Source: Bryobacterales bacterium
Lineage (GTDB): Bacteria; Acidobacteriota; Terriglobia; Bryobacterales; Bryobacteraceae
DNA length: 64,000 nucleotides
Reading direction: 5' to 3'
Assembly: GCA_016713735.1 (NCBI GenBank)
Contig: JADJOP010000022.1
Coordinates: forward strand, 31,381-95,380
Part shown: positions 42,276-51,100 of the stretch, piece after piece
How positions within the stretch are numbered: the stretch's first letter is position 1
Layout of the letters: each line of letters opens with the position of its first letter
The notes under the pieces: model-generated
The model's database searches: none
Told to the model about the DNA's origin: nothing
What the model saw: only the letters and a program-made list of their open reading frames with translations
Translations under genes and position numbers: made by a program

Positions 42276-42996
42276 ACGAGCCCCCCGCATCACCCTAGCC
42301 GCTCTCCTCCTAGCCGCAACCCTCGCCGCGCAGGACGATCCGCAGCCCCGCGTCGTCACCCCCGGCCCCACGCCCTCCGCCCCTCCCTCCGACGCCATCC
42401 TCCTGTTCGACGGCAAAACCATCCACGGCTTCACCCGCACCGACGGCGCCCCCAACGCCTGCAAAGCCATCAAGGGCGAACTGGTTTGCGAAACCGGCTC
42501 CGGCGACATCCAATCCAAGGAACTCTTCTCCGACGCCCAGATCCACCTCGAATTCAACATCCCCAACATGCCCAACCAAAAAGGCCAAATGAAGGGCAAC
42601 AGCGGCGCTTACCTCCAAGGCTGCTACGAGCTCCAGATCCTCGACGGCTACGAAAACCCCACCTACGCCAACGGCACCATCGGCGCCCTCTACGGCTTCC
42701 GCCCGCCCTTCGTCAACGCCGCCCGCAAGCCCGCCGAATGGCAGTCCTACGACATCGTCTTCCGCGCCCCCAAGTGCGACGCCTCGGGCAACCTCACCGC
42801 CCCCGGCTCAGCGACAGTCTTCCTCAACGGCGTCCTCGTCCAGGAAAACACGCCGCTGCCCAAAAAAGGTCCCGGCTGCCGCAAGGAATCCATCTGCGGC
42901 CCCGGCCCGCTCCTGCTACAAGATCACAGCGGCTTCCCCAACGCCCCCCACACCGTCATGAAGTTCCGCAACATCTGGCTCCGCAAACTCGACTGA
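42276..42996 (+). CDS. DUF1080 (3-keto-disaccharide hydrolase-like) exported protein, start unclear
   Basis: The product of about 235 residues has a signal-peptide-like LAALLLAATLAAQDD and then the DUF1080 lectin-like beta sandwich. ILLFDGKTIHGFTRTDGAP, KAIKGELVCETGSGDIQSKE, HLEFNIPNMPNQKGQMKGNS, GAYLQGCYELQILDGYENP and a closing HTVMKFRNIWLRKL are seen. The family includes 3-keto-disaccharide hydrolases and is usually periplasmic. No ATG, GTG or TTG exists in frame before the signal peptide. If one C of the run at 42281-42286 is removed, ACGAGCCCCCGC becomes in frame, suggesting an original ATG changed to ACG, a homopolymer error, or an unusual start. The coding region from about 42295 is solid. 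Confidence 0.8.
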
Positions 42997-43056
42997 CCGC
43001 GCCGCATCAGGCTCGCACCGCACCCCCTGCACCCACCCCGCACACCCACCGCGCCC

Positions 43057-43095
43057 TGTTGCTGAACCGCGAGCGTAAAGCAGTGGGTCCCTCTC
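43057..43095. repeat. Short palindromic repeat, copy 3
   Basis: The core CCGCGAGCGTAAAGCAGTGG (43067-43086) has ends CCGC and GTGG that pair with one G-T wobble in RNA. The flanks GAA before and GTCCC after match the other copies. It lies between the stop of the DUF1080 gene and the aldo/keto reductase start. Confidence 0.7.
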
Positions 43096-43146
43096 GTCCC
43101 CACCCCCGCATTGTCCCCACCCCCGCCCATGCCCTAGCATCAAATC

Positions 43147-44115
43147 ATGCGCTATCGCACTTTCGGACGCACCGGCATCCCGGTCAGCGAGATCGGCTAC
43201 GGTGCCTGGGGCATCGGCCAAAAACAGTGGCTCGGCGGCAACGACGACGACTCCCTCCAAGCCCTCCGCCGCGCCATCGAGCTCGGCCTCAACTTCATCG
43301 ACACCGCCCTCGCCTACGGCGACGGCCACAGCGAACGCCTCGTCGGGCAGGTCGTCCGCGAATCCTCCTGCGGCCTCTACATCGCCACCAAGGTCCCCCC
43401 AAAAAACCGCATCTGGCCCGCCCGCCTCGGCACCCCCATCGAAGAGGTCTTCCCCTACGACTACCTCATCGCCTCCACCGAAGAAAGCCTCCGCAACCTC
43501 GGCGTCGACTGCATCGACCTCCAGCAGTTCCACGTCTGGGCCCCCAACTGGCTCGCCAACGACGATTGGCAGCGCGCTATCGACGACCTCAAACGCGCCG
43601 GTAAAATCCGCTACGCCGGCATCTCCATCAACGACCACCAGCCGGCCTCCGCCATCTCCGCCCTCGAGACTGGTCTGATCGATGCCGTCCAGGTCATCTA
43701 TAACGTCTTCGATCAATCCCCCGAACTCGCGCTTTTTCCCAAATGCCTTGAGCTGAACATCGGCGTAATTGCGCGTGTACCTTTGGACGAAGGCGCACTT
43801 ACCGGTAAGATCACAGAATCCACGAGCTTTCCCGCCGGTGATTTCCGCGAGTTTTATTTCAGCGGTAACCGCAAGAGTCAGGTCGTGCAACACGTTTCGG
43901 CGCTGCAGCGCGATTTGACCCATGAGTCGGGGACGCTCGCGGAGCTGGCTTTGCGCTTTGTTCTTACTCATCCTGCCGTATCCACCGTGATCCCCGGCAT
44001 GCGATCCATACGAAACGTAGAGTCCAACTGCGCCGTCTCTCACGCTGGACCGCTGAGTCCACAAACACTGACGGTAATGAAAAAACATGCTTGGACAAAA
44101 AACTTCTATCAGTAA
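43147..44115 (+). CDS. Aldo/keto reductase, with a change of codon use inside the gene
   Basis: The 322-residue product keeps the catalytic tetrad: Asp52 and Tyr57 in FIDTALAYGDG, Lys82 in YIATKVPP and His129 in LQQFHVW, with the AELALRFVLTHPAVSTVIPG helix and strand near the end. It belongs to the YajO/Tas-like group that reduces aldehydes or sugars with NADPH. The first 520 bases use C-ending codons like all plus-strand neighbours, but from about 43668 to the end the choice is mixed (GTA, CTT, TTG, GGT, CAT). An imperfect -10 CCTAGCAT lies at 43133-43140. The end overlaps the next gene by 29 bases. Confidence 0.87.
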   Translation: MRYRTFGRTGIPVSEIGYGAWGIGQKQWLGGNDDDSLQALRRAIELGLNFIDTALAYGDGHSERLVGQVVRESSCGLYIATKVPPKNRIWPARLGTPIEEVFPYDYLIASTEESLRNLGVDCIDLQQFHVWAPNWLANDDWQRAIDDLKRAGKIRYAGISINDHQPASAISALETGLIDAVQVIYNVFDQSPELALFPKCLELNIGVIARVPLDEGALTGKITESTSFPAGDFREFYFSGNRKSQVVQHVSALQRDLTHESGTLAELALRFVLTHPAVSTVIPGMRSIRNVESNCAVSHAGPLSPQTLTVMKKHAWTKNFYQ

Positions 44116-45124
44116 ACTCTTTTCGTTTCTTTCGATGGGTGTAGCCGCGGTAGGGATGACCGTGGCTGCAATCGGCGTCTCGGCCTCTCCTCTTCAGGCC
44201 GCCGGCGCGGAATACTTTCCCCTCCAGGTAGGCAACCAGTGGATCTACCAGACCTCGACCCGGTTCTTCAACGGACCGGCCACGGTCATCAGCATCCCCG
44301 GTAAGAAGGCCTTCGGTTCGACGAGTTACTTCATCGTCGAAGGCCTCGCCCACGAAACCCTCTACATGCGCTCCGACGACTCCGGCAAGCTCTTCGTCTA
44401 CGATGAGCGCACCGGAGGCGAAGCCCAATACGCCGACTTCGCCACCGCCGTCGGCGGCAGCTACCGCACCTCCGCCGACCCCTGCAACGCCACCGCCAAC
44501 GTACTCGCCCGCGACGCCAAGGTCACCACCCCCGTGGGCGAGTTCACCAACGCGCTCCACGTCGAATACCCGGCGGCCAATTGCGCCGATGCCGGCCTCG
44601 GCGACGACTACTTCGTCCCCTACATCGGCCTCGTCAAGCGCCAGGGCGTCACCATCGCCGGACCCAGTTCCACCGAACTCGTCTACGCCCGCATCGGCGA
44701 CGTCACCGTGCTCACCGCCGCCGAGCTCAGCTTCTCCATGGCCCTCGACAAGGCCGTCTACGACGTCAACGGCATTCCCCAAATGAATGCCCGCCTCACC
44801 CTGCGCTCCACCCTCCCGCAGCCCATCGAACTCGTCTGGCCCAGCGGCCAGCGCTTCGATCTCGTCATCCGCAACGAGCGCGGCGCCGAAGTCGCCCGCT
44901 GGAGCGACGGCAAGGCCTTCACCCTCATCTTCGGCACCGAAAAATTCGGTCCCGGCGAACGCAACTACACCATCCAACTCCCGCTCCAGGACAAGCAGAA
45001 CAACCGCCTGCCCGCGGGTAAATACGTGGCCGAGGGCTTCCTCGCCACCCAAGGAGAACAGAAACCGTATGTCGCCCGTGTCGGTTTCGAAATCATCCCC
45101 GAGGCTCAGCCCGCCAAGCCTTAG
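44087..45124 (+). CDS. Exported protein with C-terminal BsuPI domain, copy 1
   Basis: The 345-residue product has a signal peptide (MLGQKTSISKLFSFLSMGVA onward to ASPLQAAGA). An N-terminal beta-rich domain opens YFPLQVGNQWIYQTSTRFFN, and the C-terminal BsuPI (intracellular proteinase inhibitor) fold, about residues 220-335, includes MNARLTLRSTLPQPIELVWP, GQRFDLVIRNERGAEVARWS, FTLIFGTEKFGPGERNYTI and LPAGKYVAEGFLATQGE. The gene overlaps the reductase gene and has a close relative 220 bases downstream. Both share the YFPL..GNQW opening. The stop TAG at 45122 lies within the terminal repeat of a 236-bp element. The ATG at 44087 is preferred since it includes the basic signal start; 44135 is an alternative. 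Confidence 0.75.
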   Translation: MLGQKTSISKLFSFLSMGVAAVGMTVAAIGVSASPLQAAGAEYFPLQVGNQWIYQTSTRFFNGPATVISIPGKKAFGSTSYFIVEGLAHETLYMRSDDSGKLFVYDERTGGEAQYADFATAVGGSYRTSADPCNATANVLARDAKVTTPVGEFTNALHVEYPAANCADAGLGDDYFVPYIGLVKRQGVTIAGPSSTELVYARIGDVTVLTAAELSFSMALDKAVYDVNGIPQMNARLTLRSTLPQPIELVWPSGQRFDLVIRNERGAEVARWSDGKAFTLIFGTEKFGPGERNYTIQLPLQDKQNNRLPAGKYVAEGFLATQGEQKPYVARVGFEIIPEAQPAKP

Positions 45125-45356
45125 CCCGGATGTTTCACCACGATCGCAGCGAGGAGCGATGAGAGCCGTGCGAATGCAAGGCGCGCCGAGCGCACAGGCA
45201 AGGCCGTTAGGCCGCTGTCCGTTGTGCGCCGCGAGAAGTAGCGTTTCGGACGCAGGCGTACTTGAACAGTACGTCGAGGACGGAACGCAAGCGCAACGCG
45301 GCAGGCGCGCGGCTATCGCGCTCCGCAGCCGATGGCTGGTGGAACATGCGGGCTAA
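45121..45356. mobile_element. 236-bp MITE-like element with 20-bp terminal inverted repeats
   Basis: The left end TTAGCCCGGATGTTTCACCA (45121-45140) and the reverse complement of the right end, TTAGCCCGCATGTTCCACCA (45337-45356), match at 18 of 20 bases. If the target is TA, TA dinucleotides flank GCCCGG and CGGGC on both sides. Inside, GCGCAC (45190-45195) pairs with GTGCGC (45224-45229), GGCC-GTTA-GGCC lies at 45202-45213 and GTACT-TGAAC-AGTAC at 45258-45272, so much of it can fold. It encodes nothing plausible. The left end supplies the TAG stop of the upstream BsuPI gene and the right end supplies the ATG of the downstream one. Its G-richer composition differs from the surroundings. Confidence 0.8.
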
Positions 45357-46293
45357 CAGGCCCGGCGCGCTCGCCCTCTTCCTGCTCTGGTCCTGCGTGG
45401 GCATCCTGCCCGCGCAGGACTACTTCCCTCTTCACATCGGCAATCAGTGGGTCTACCGCACCGGCGGCGCGCCCCGCCCCCCGCAGGACCACATCGTCCT
45501 CTCCATCGATCGCGCCCAAATCATCGAAGGCGAGCAGTGGTTCCTCCTCACCGGCCTCCCCGCCGGCTCCTTCTGGCTCCGCCAGGACACCACCTCCAAA
45601 CTCTGGGCCCGCCGCTCGGAATCCGATGCCCCCGCCCTCTGGTACGACTTCGCCGCCCGCGAAGGCGACCACTGGTCCCAGCAACTCCCCTACTGCTGCG
45701 GCCTCTCCCCAATCACCTCCCGAAAAGCCGAACACAAAGGCCCCGCCGCCGAGTACGCCAACCTTCTCGAAATCCGCTACCCCGGCGTCTTCCAGGTCGG
45801 ACTCGACCAGGAACTCTTCGCCCCCTACATCGGCCTCGTCTACCGCCGCCAAAACAACGGCGGCCCCTCCATGAGCTGGATGGAACTCGTCTACTCCCGC
45901 ACCGGCGGCGTCACCACGCTCTCCGCCCCCGAAACATCTTTTCTCCTCTCCGTCGATCACAACGCCCTCCAGCAAGGCCTCGCCCGCTTCCGCATCGCCC
46001 TCCGCCACACCGGCCCGCAACCCCTCCGCCTCGACTTCTCCAGTTCCCAAATTTACGATCTGAAAATCCTAAATGAGAAAGGCGACACCGTCTGGCTCTT
46101 CTCCTCCACCGCCACCTTCCTCGCCGTCCTCACCTCGCTCACCCTCGACTCCGGCGAACGCAACTGGGTCCTTCAAACCCAACTCCCCCCCGGCCGCTAC
46201 ACCGCCGAAGCCTGGCTCACCACCTCCGACGCCAACACCGCCCCGCCCCGCTTCTCCGCCCGCATCCCCTTCGAAGTCCCGCCTATGAGATGA
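45346..46293 (+). CDS. Exported protein with C-terminal BsuPI domain, copy 2
   Basis: The 315-residue product has a signal peptide (ANRPGALALFLLWSCVGILP then AQ), the shared opening DYFPLHIGNQWVYRTGG, and a C-terminal BsuPI domain. That domain includes GLARFRIALRHTGPQPLRLD, SQIYDLKILNEKGDTVWLFS, LTLDSGERNWVLQTQLPPGR and YTAEAWLTTSD. It is a tandem paralogue of the preceding gene but only moderately similar, so the duplication is old. Its ATG at 45346 falls inside the right terminal repeat of the inserted element, and its first residues Met-Arg-Ala come from that repeat. Function unknown; the family domain inhibits proteases in Bacillus but in such long proteins it may only be structural. Confidence 0.75.
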   Translation: MRANRPGALALFLLWSCVGILPAQDYFPLHIGNQWVYRTGGAPRPPQDHIVLSIDRAQIIEGEQWFLLTGLPAGSFWLRQDTTSKLWARRSESDAPALWYDFAAREGDHWSQQLPYCCGLSPITSRKAEHKGPAAEYANLLEIRYPGVFQVGLDQELFAPYIGLVYRRQNNGGPSMSWMELVYSRTGGVTTLSAPETSFLLSVDHNALQQGLARFRIALRHTGPQPLRLDFSSSQIYDLKILNEKGDTVWLFSSTATFLAVLTSLTLDSGERNWVLQTQLPPGRYTAEAWLTTSDANTAPPRFSARIPFEVPPMR

Positions 46294-46302
46294 TCGCTCC
46301 GC

Positions 46303-47943
46303 ATGAGCGCTCTCTCCCGTCGTGAACTCCTCGCCGCCGCCACCGCGCTCCCCGCGCAGTCCGCCGCCCGCGCCGCCACCTCGCTCGCCCCCAACGCCGC
46401 CCCTCAGTCCGCCCCCAACTCCCCTCCCCGCCGCCCCAACATCCTCTGCATCATGGTCGACGAAATGCGCTGGGACGCCATGTCCTGCCAGGGCCACCCC
46501 CTCGTCGAAACCCCCACCCTCGATTCCCTCGCCAAGCAAGGCACGCGCTTTGAAAACTGCTACACCGTCTCCCCCGTCTGCTGCCCCGCCCGCGCCTGCT
46601 TCTTCAGCGGACGCTACGCCCACGTCAACGGCGTCGAATCCAACGGCTACCCCGCCCACAACGGCGAGATCTTCCTCCCCACCATCCTCCGCCACCACGG
46701 CTACCACACCGCCATCTCCGGCAAGCTCCACTACACCCCCAAACAGTTCGACTACGGCTTCGACCAGTTCTGGACCTTCACCAACGAAGGCCCCACTCCC
46801 GAGCTCGGCTACATCGCCTACCTCCAGAAAACCTACGGCTCCCCCGCCAAGTGGCCCCGCGTCGAAGGCTCCTGCCCATGGCCCAACGACGAGCTCGGCC
46901 GCGACGTCGGCGTCTTCCTCCATAAAGCCGCCGACTTTGAAACCGAGTGGATCACTGACCGCTCGCTCGACTACCTCCGCTCCCGCCAAAAAGAACAAAA
47001 ACCCTGGTTCCTGTTTACGTCCTATTTGAAGCCCCACTCCCCCTCCGTCGAACCCCAACCCTGGTTCGGCAAATACAAACCCTCCGACATCCCCATGCCC
47101 GCGCTCCCCGCCAACGCCCGCGAAATCCGCGCCTCCAAGCGTGGCCGCCAGCGCCGCGCCTTCGTCGACGACCCCGAGATGGTCCGCATCATGAGCGCCA
47201 TCTACTACGGCTCCATCGCCCACATCGACAATCAAATCGCCCGCCTCCTCTCCGAACTCGACCGCCTCGGCATGGCCGATAACACCCTCGTCATGTTCAC
47301 CGCCGACCACGGCAACATGCTCGGCGACCGTGGCCGCTGGTTCAAAGGCGTCATGTACGAAGGCTCCGCCCGCGTCCCCATGATCTGGCGCGGCCCCAAG
47401 GGCTCCCGCGAAAACGGCGGCAAGGTCGTCCGCCAGGCCATCGAGAACATCGACGTCATGCCCGCCCTCCTCGAAGCCGCCGGACTCCCCATCCCCGAAG
47501 GTCTCCAGGGCCGCAGCTTCCTCAAACTCGCCCGCACCGGCGACGACCCCAGTTGGAAAGGCACCGTCTTCTCTCAATTGCGCGACCGCATGTGGCTCGA
47601 AAACGGCTTCAAGTACATCGAAAGCGGCACAGCAGGGCAGGGAACTCCCGAACTCTACGACCTCCGCAACGACCCGCGCGAACAGCGCAACCTCGCCGCC
47701 AAACCCGCTCACAACGCCCGCCTCGCCCACGCCCGCCAGCGCATCGCCGCCGTGCAAACCACCGTGCCCCCCGCCGTCCGCGTCCCCGGCATGTCCACGC
47801 CGCTCTACGCCCACGTCGACGAAGCCGAACGTCAGCAGGCCATCCACAACGCCCCCGACAATGTCGAAGCGCGTGAAGCCGGCCGCGCCCCCACCGGCCA
47901 AACCCCATCCAGGGAACGCAAGGCCGGCCGCAAAAAACGCTAA
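46303..47943 (+). CDS. Sulfatase family hydrolase with Cys-type active site
   Basis: The 546-residue product has a Tat-like start (SALSRRELLAAATALPAQS), the opening metal site RPNILCIMVDEMRWDAMSCQ and the formylglycine motif VCCPARACFFSGRYAHVNGV. There Cys93-x-Pro-x-Arg97 should be converted to formylglycine. Later it has GKLHYTPKQFDYGFDQFW, YYGSIAHIDNQIARLLSELD, MFTADHGNMLGDRGRWFKGV and MYEGSARVPMIWRGP, all typical of type I sulfatases. It would hydrolyse sulfate esters, probably on polysaccharides, outside the cytoplasm. No formylglycine-generating enzyme is in the window. It follows the BsuPI gene by nine bases. Confidence 0.92.
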   Translation: MSALSRRELLAAATALPAQSAARAATSLAPNAAPQSAPNSPPRRPNILCIMVDEMRWDAMSCQGHPLVETPTLDSLAKQGTRFENCYTVSPVCCPARACFFSGRYAHVNGVESNGYPAHNGEIFLPTILRHHGYHTAISGKLHYTPKQFDYGFDQFWTFTNEGPTPELGYIAYLQKTYGSPAKWPRVEGSCPWPNDELGRDVGVFLHKAADFETEWITDRSLDYLRSRQKEQKPWFLFTSYLKPHSPSVEPQPWFGKYKPSDIPMPALPANAREIRASKRGRQRRAFVDDPEMVRIMSAIYYGSIAHIDNQIARLLSELDRLGMADNTLVMFTADHGNMLGDRGRWFKGVMYEGSARVPMIWRGPKGSRENGGKVVRQAIENIDVMPALLEAAGLPIPEGLQGRSFLKLARTGDDPSWKGTVFSQLRDRMWLENGFKYIESGTAGQGTPELYDLRNDPREQRNLAAKPAHNARLAHARQRIAAVQTTVPPAVRVPGMSTPLYAHVDEAERQQAIHNAPDNVEAREAGRAPTGQTPSRERKAGRKKR

Positions 47944-48128
47944 CCGCGCCCTGCATCGCCCCACCGCGTCGCGCTGCGCCTCTCCAACGCCTTGCCTCCT
48001 CGCGCCCTTCAGGCACCGCCGCCAACTCCCCGCCTTCGCTCCCCCGCGCCCGCCCGGCCCCGCGCCGCCCTCCCCCCCCATGCATTCCGCCGCGCCGCGC
48101 CATACAATATCGCCATTGAGGTTCAGTC

Positions 48129-51100
48129 ATGCGAATTTCAGGGTTCTTATTCCTTATCCTTCTCCTCTCTCTCTCCCCCCTCTCTGCCCAACTCACTGAC
48201 GCTTCCCTCACCGGCCGCGTCACCGATCCCCAAGGCTCCGCCATGCCCGGCGCGGAAATCGTCGCCGTCCACGAATCCACCGGCGCCCGCTCCTCCGCCT
48301 TCGCCAACGAGGCCGGCTACTTCGCCCTCCGCCCCCTCGCCATCGGACGCTACACGATGACCGCCACCAGCCCCGGCTTCCGCACCTACACCCGCACCGA
48401 AATCGTCCTCACCACCGGTCAGGTCCTCGAACTCAACGTCAAAATGGAGATCGGCCAGGTCAGTGAAAGCGTCACCGTCTCCGAACGCCCCTCGCTTCTG
48501 GAAACCCGTACCTCCGAATCCAGCCAACTCGTCGAATCGCAAACCATCGAAGACATGCCCCTCGGCGACCGCCGCGCCATGAACCTCATCGAAATCACCG
48601 GCGCCGCCGTCTTCGTCAACTACGAAAGCGGCTCCAAACCCCAGTTCTCCCTCGCCGGCGGCCGCTCCCAAAGCCAGATGATGTTCATCGACGGCGGCAC
48701 CGGCCAGAACATGCGCCTCGGCGTCGGCCAGATGGACATCGACCCTCCCGTCGAATCCCTCAGCGAAGTCAAAATCCTCGGCAACGGCTTCTCCGCCGAA
48801 TACGGCGGCTCGGCCAGCGGCGTCATCATCGCCAACACCAAGAGCGGCGCCAATCGCGTCAAGGGCAGCCTCTTTGAATACTTCCGCAACCAACTCCTCG
48901 ACGCCCCCAACTTCTTCTCCCCCATCGACAACGGCCAAAAAACCAAGCCCTCCCTCCGCTACAACGTCTTCGGCGGCACCGTCGGCGGCCCTATCCGCCG
49001 CGACCGCACCTTCTTCTTCGTCTCCTACGAAGGCTCCCGCCGCCGCGATGGCAGCGTCCGCACCCTCACCGTCCCCACCGCCCTCCAGCGCCAGGGCGAC
49101 TTCTCCCAAACCTTCAACGCCCGCGGCCTCGCCGTCGTCTATGACCCCTACACCGGCGACAACAGCTCCGGCTCCACCCGCCGCCAGGCCTTCCCCGGCA
49201 ACATCATGCCCGCCTCCCGCATCGATAAAGTCGCCGCCGGCCTCATCCCCTTCTTCCCCCTCGCCAACCGCCCCCCCGACGACGTCACCGGCGCCAACAA
49301 CTACCGCGCCAACGATGTGAACGCCCTCACCCGCAATAACTTCCTCGTCAAAATCGACCACTCCCTCAGCCAGAAGGACCGCATCAGCGGCCGCATCATG
49401 ACCAATTCAGACGATCAAATCCGAAATAGCGTCTACCCCACCCCCGCCGCCGACACCACCAACCAGCAGGACGCCTGGCAGTCCAACACCAGCGGCAGTT
49501 GGACCCGCATCGTCTCCCCCAACCTCATCCACGAACTCAAAGCCACCTACACCCGCCGCCGCGCCCGCACCTTCTCCCGTGGCTACGGCGACAACTGGCC
49601 CTCCAAGCTCGGCTTCACCAAGGTCAGCGACGACGCCTTCCCCAACATCGCCCCCGCCGGCTACGCCGCCCTCGGCTCCACCACCCAGGAACGCAACCAG
49701 ACCCCCATCCAGCAGTATCAAATCGTCTCCAACACCAGTTGGGTCCGCGGCCGCAATACCATCAAATTCGGCGCCGAAGTCCGCCCCTCGCTCAACTACG
49801 AAATCTTCCGCCCCTACGCCAGCGGACGCTACGTCTTCAACCGCGGCTTCAGCGGCCAGCCCGGCAACGCCCAAACCGGCAACGGCATCGCCTCCATGCT
49901 CCTCGGCACGCCCTCCGCCGTCGAAGTCCGCGAAACCGAACCGCTGGACCGCCGCTCCACCTACTACGCCGCCTTCCTCCAAACCGATTGGACCGCCCGC
50001 CCCGGCCTCACCTTCAACATCGGCCTCCGCTGGGAAGGCGACACCCCCCTCCGCGACCTCAACAACGCCGTCAACGGCTTCGACGCCACCCGCATCAATC
50101 CCGTCTCCGGCACCCCCGGCGTCGTCCGCTTCGCCGGCGTCGACGGCTTCCGCACCGTCCCTTACGACATGGACCGCAACAACTTCGCTCCCCGCTTCGG
50201 CTTCGCCTACCAGCCCTCCTGGATGCAGCGCCTCGTCATCCGCGGCGCCTGGGGCGTCTTCTTTGCCCATCCCTTCGACCGCGCCGTCGCCAACGCCGCC
50301 AGCCTCGGCTTTGAACGCTCCGCCACCCTCAACATCCTCGATAACATCCTCGCCGTCCCCTACTCCCTCGCCGGCGGCCTCCCCCTGCCCGAAGTCACCA
50401 AACCCGCCCTCGACGACAGCTTCGGCGCCGTCCCCCTCGGCGCCGCCGCCACCCGCACCGTCACCGTCTTTGAGGAAGACCGCCGCACCGGCTACAGCAT
50501 GCAGCACAACTTCCGCCTCCAATACGAGCTCCCCGGCGGCGCCGTCATGGAACTCGGCTACCTCGGCAACCTCTCCCGCAAACTCGCCACCTCCAACCTC
50601 AGCCTCAATCAAATCCGCCCCGAAATCGTCCAGCCCACCGCCAACCAGCGCAACCGCCCCTTCCCCCAATTCAGCAACGTCCAGTTACTCGCTCCGTCGT
50701 TCGGCGTCTCCAACTACCACGCCGGCGTCGTCAAAATGGAAAAGCGCTTCTCCCGAGGCTTCAACATCCTCACCACTTACACCTGGGCCAAGTTCCTCGA
50801 TAACGCCGACTCCTCCGGCGGCTCCCTCGGCGATGAAGGCAACGCCTTCTCCAACCTCTATGACCGCCGCCCCGACTACGGCCCCTCGGAAAACGACATC
50901 CACCACCGCTTCACCCTCAGCTCCGTCTGGCAGCTCCCCTTCGGCCGCCGCAAGGCCTTCCTCCAATCCGGACTCCCCGCCAAACTCGCCGGCGGCTGGA
51001 GCATCGGCGTCGTCGCCCTCCTCCAATCCGGCCCCCCCATCACCGTCGCCACCCAAACCAACACCACCTTCGCCTACTCCTCAGGCCCCCAGCGCGCCGA

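Noticed and set aside
45121..45356. Structured regulatory RNA gene rather than a mobile element
   Set aside because: The hairpins are real, but the well-matched inverted ends and odd composition fit an inserted element better. No promoter or terminator was seen.
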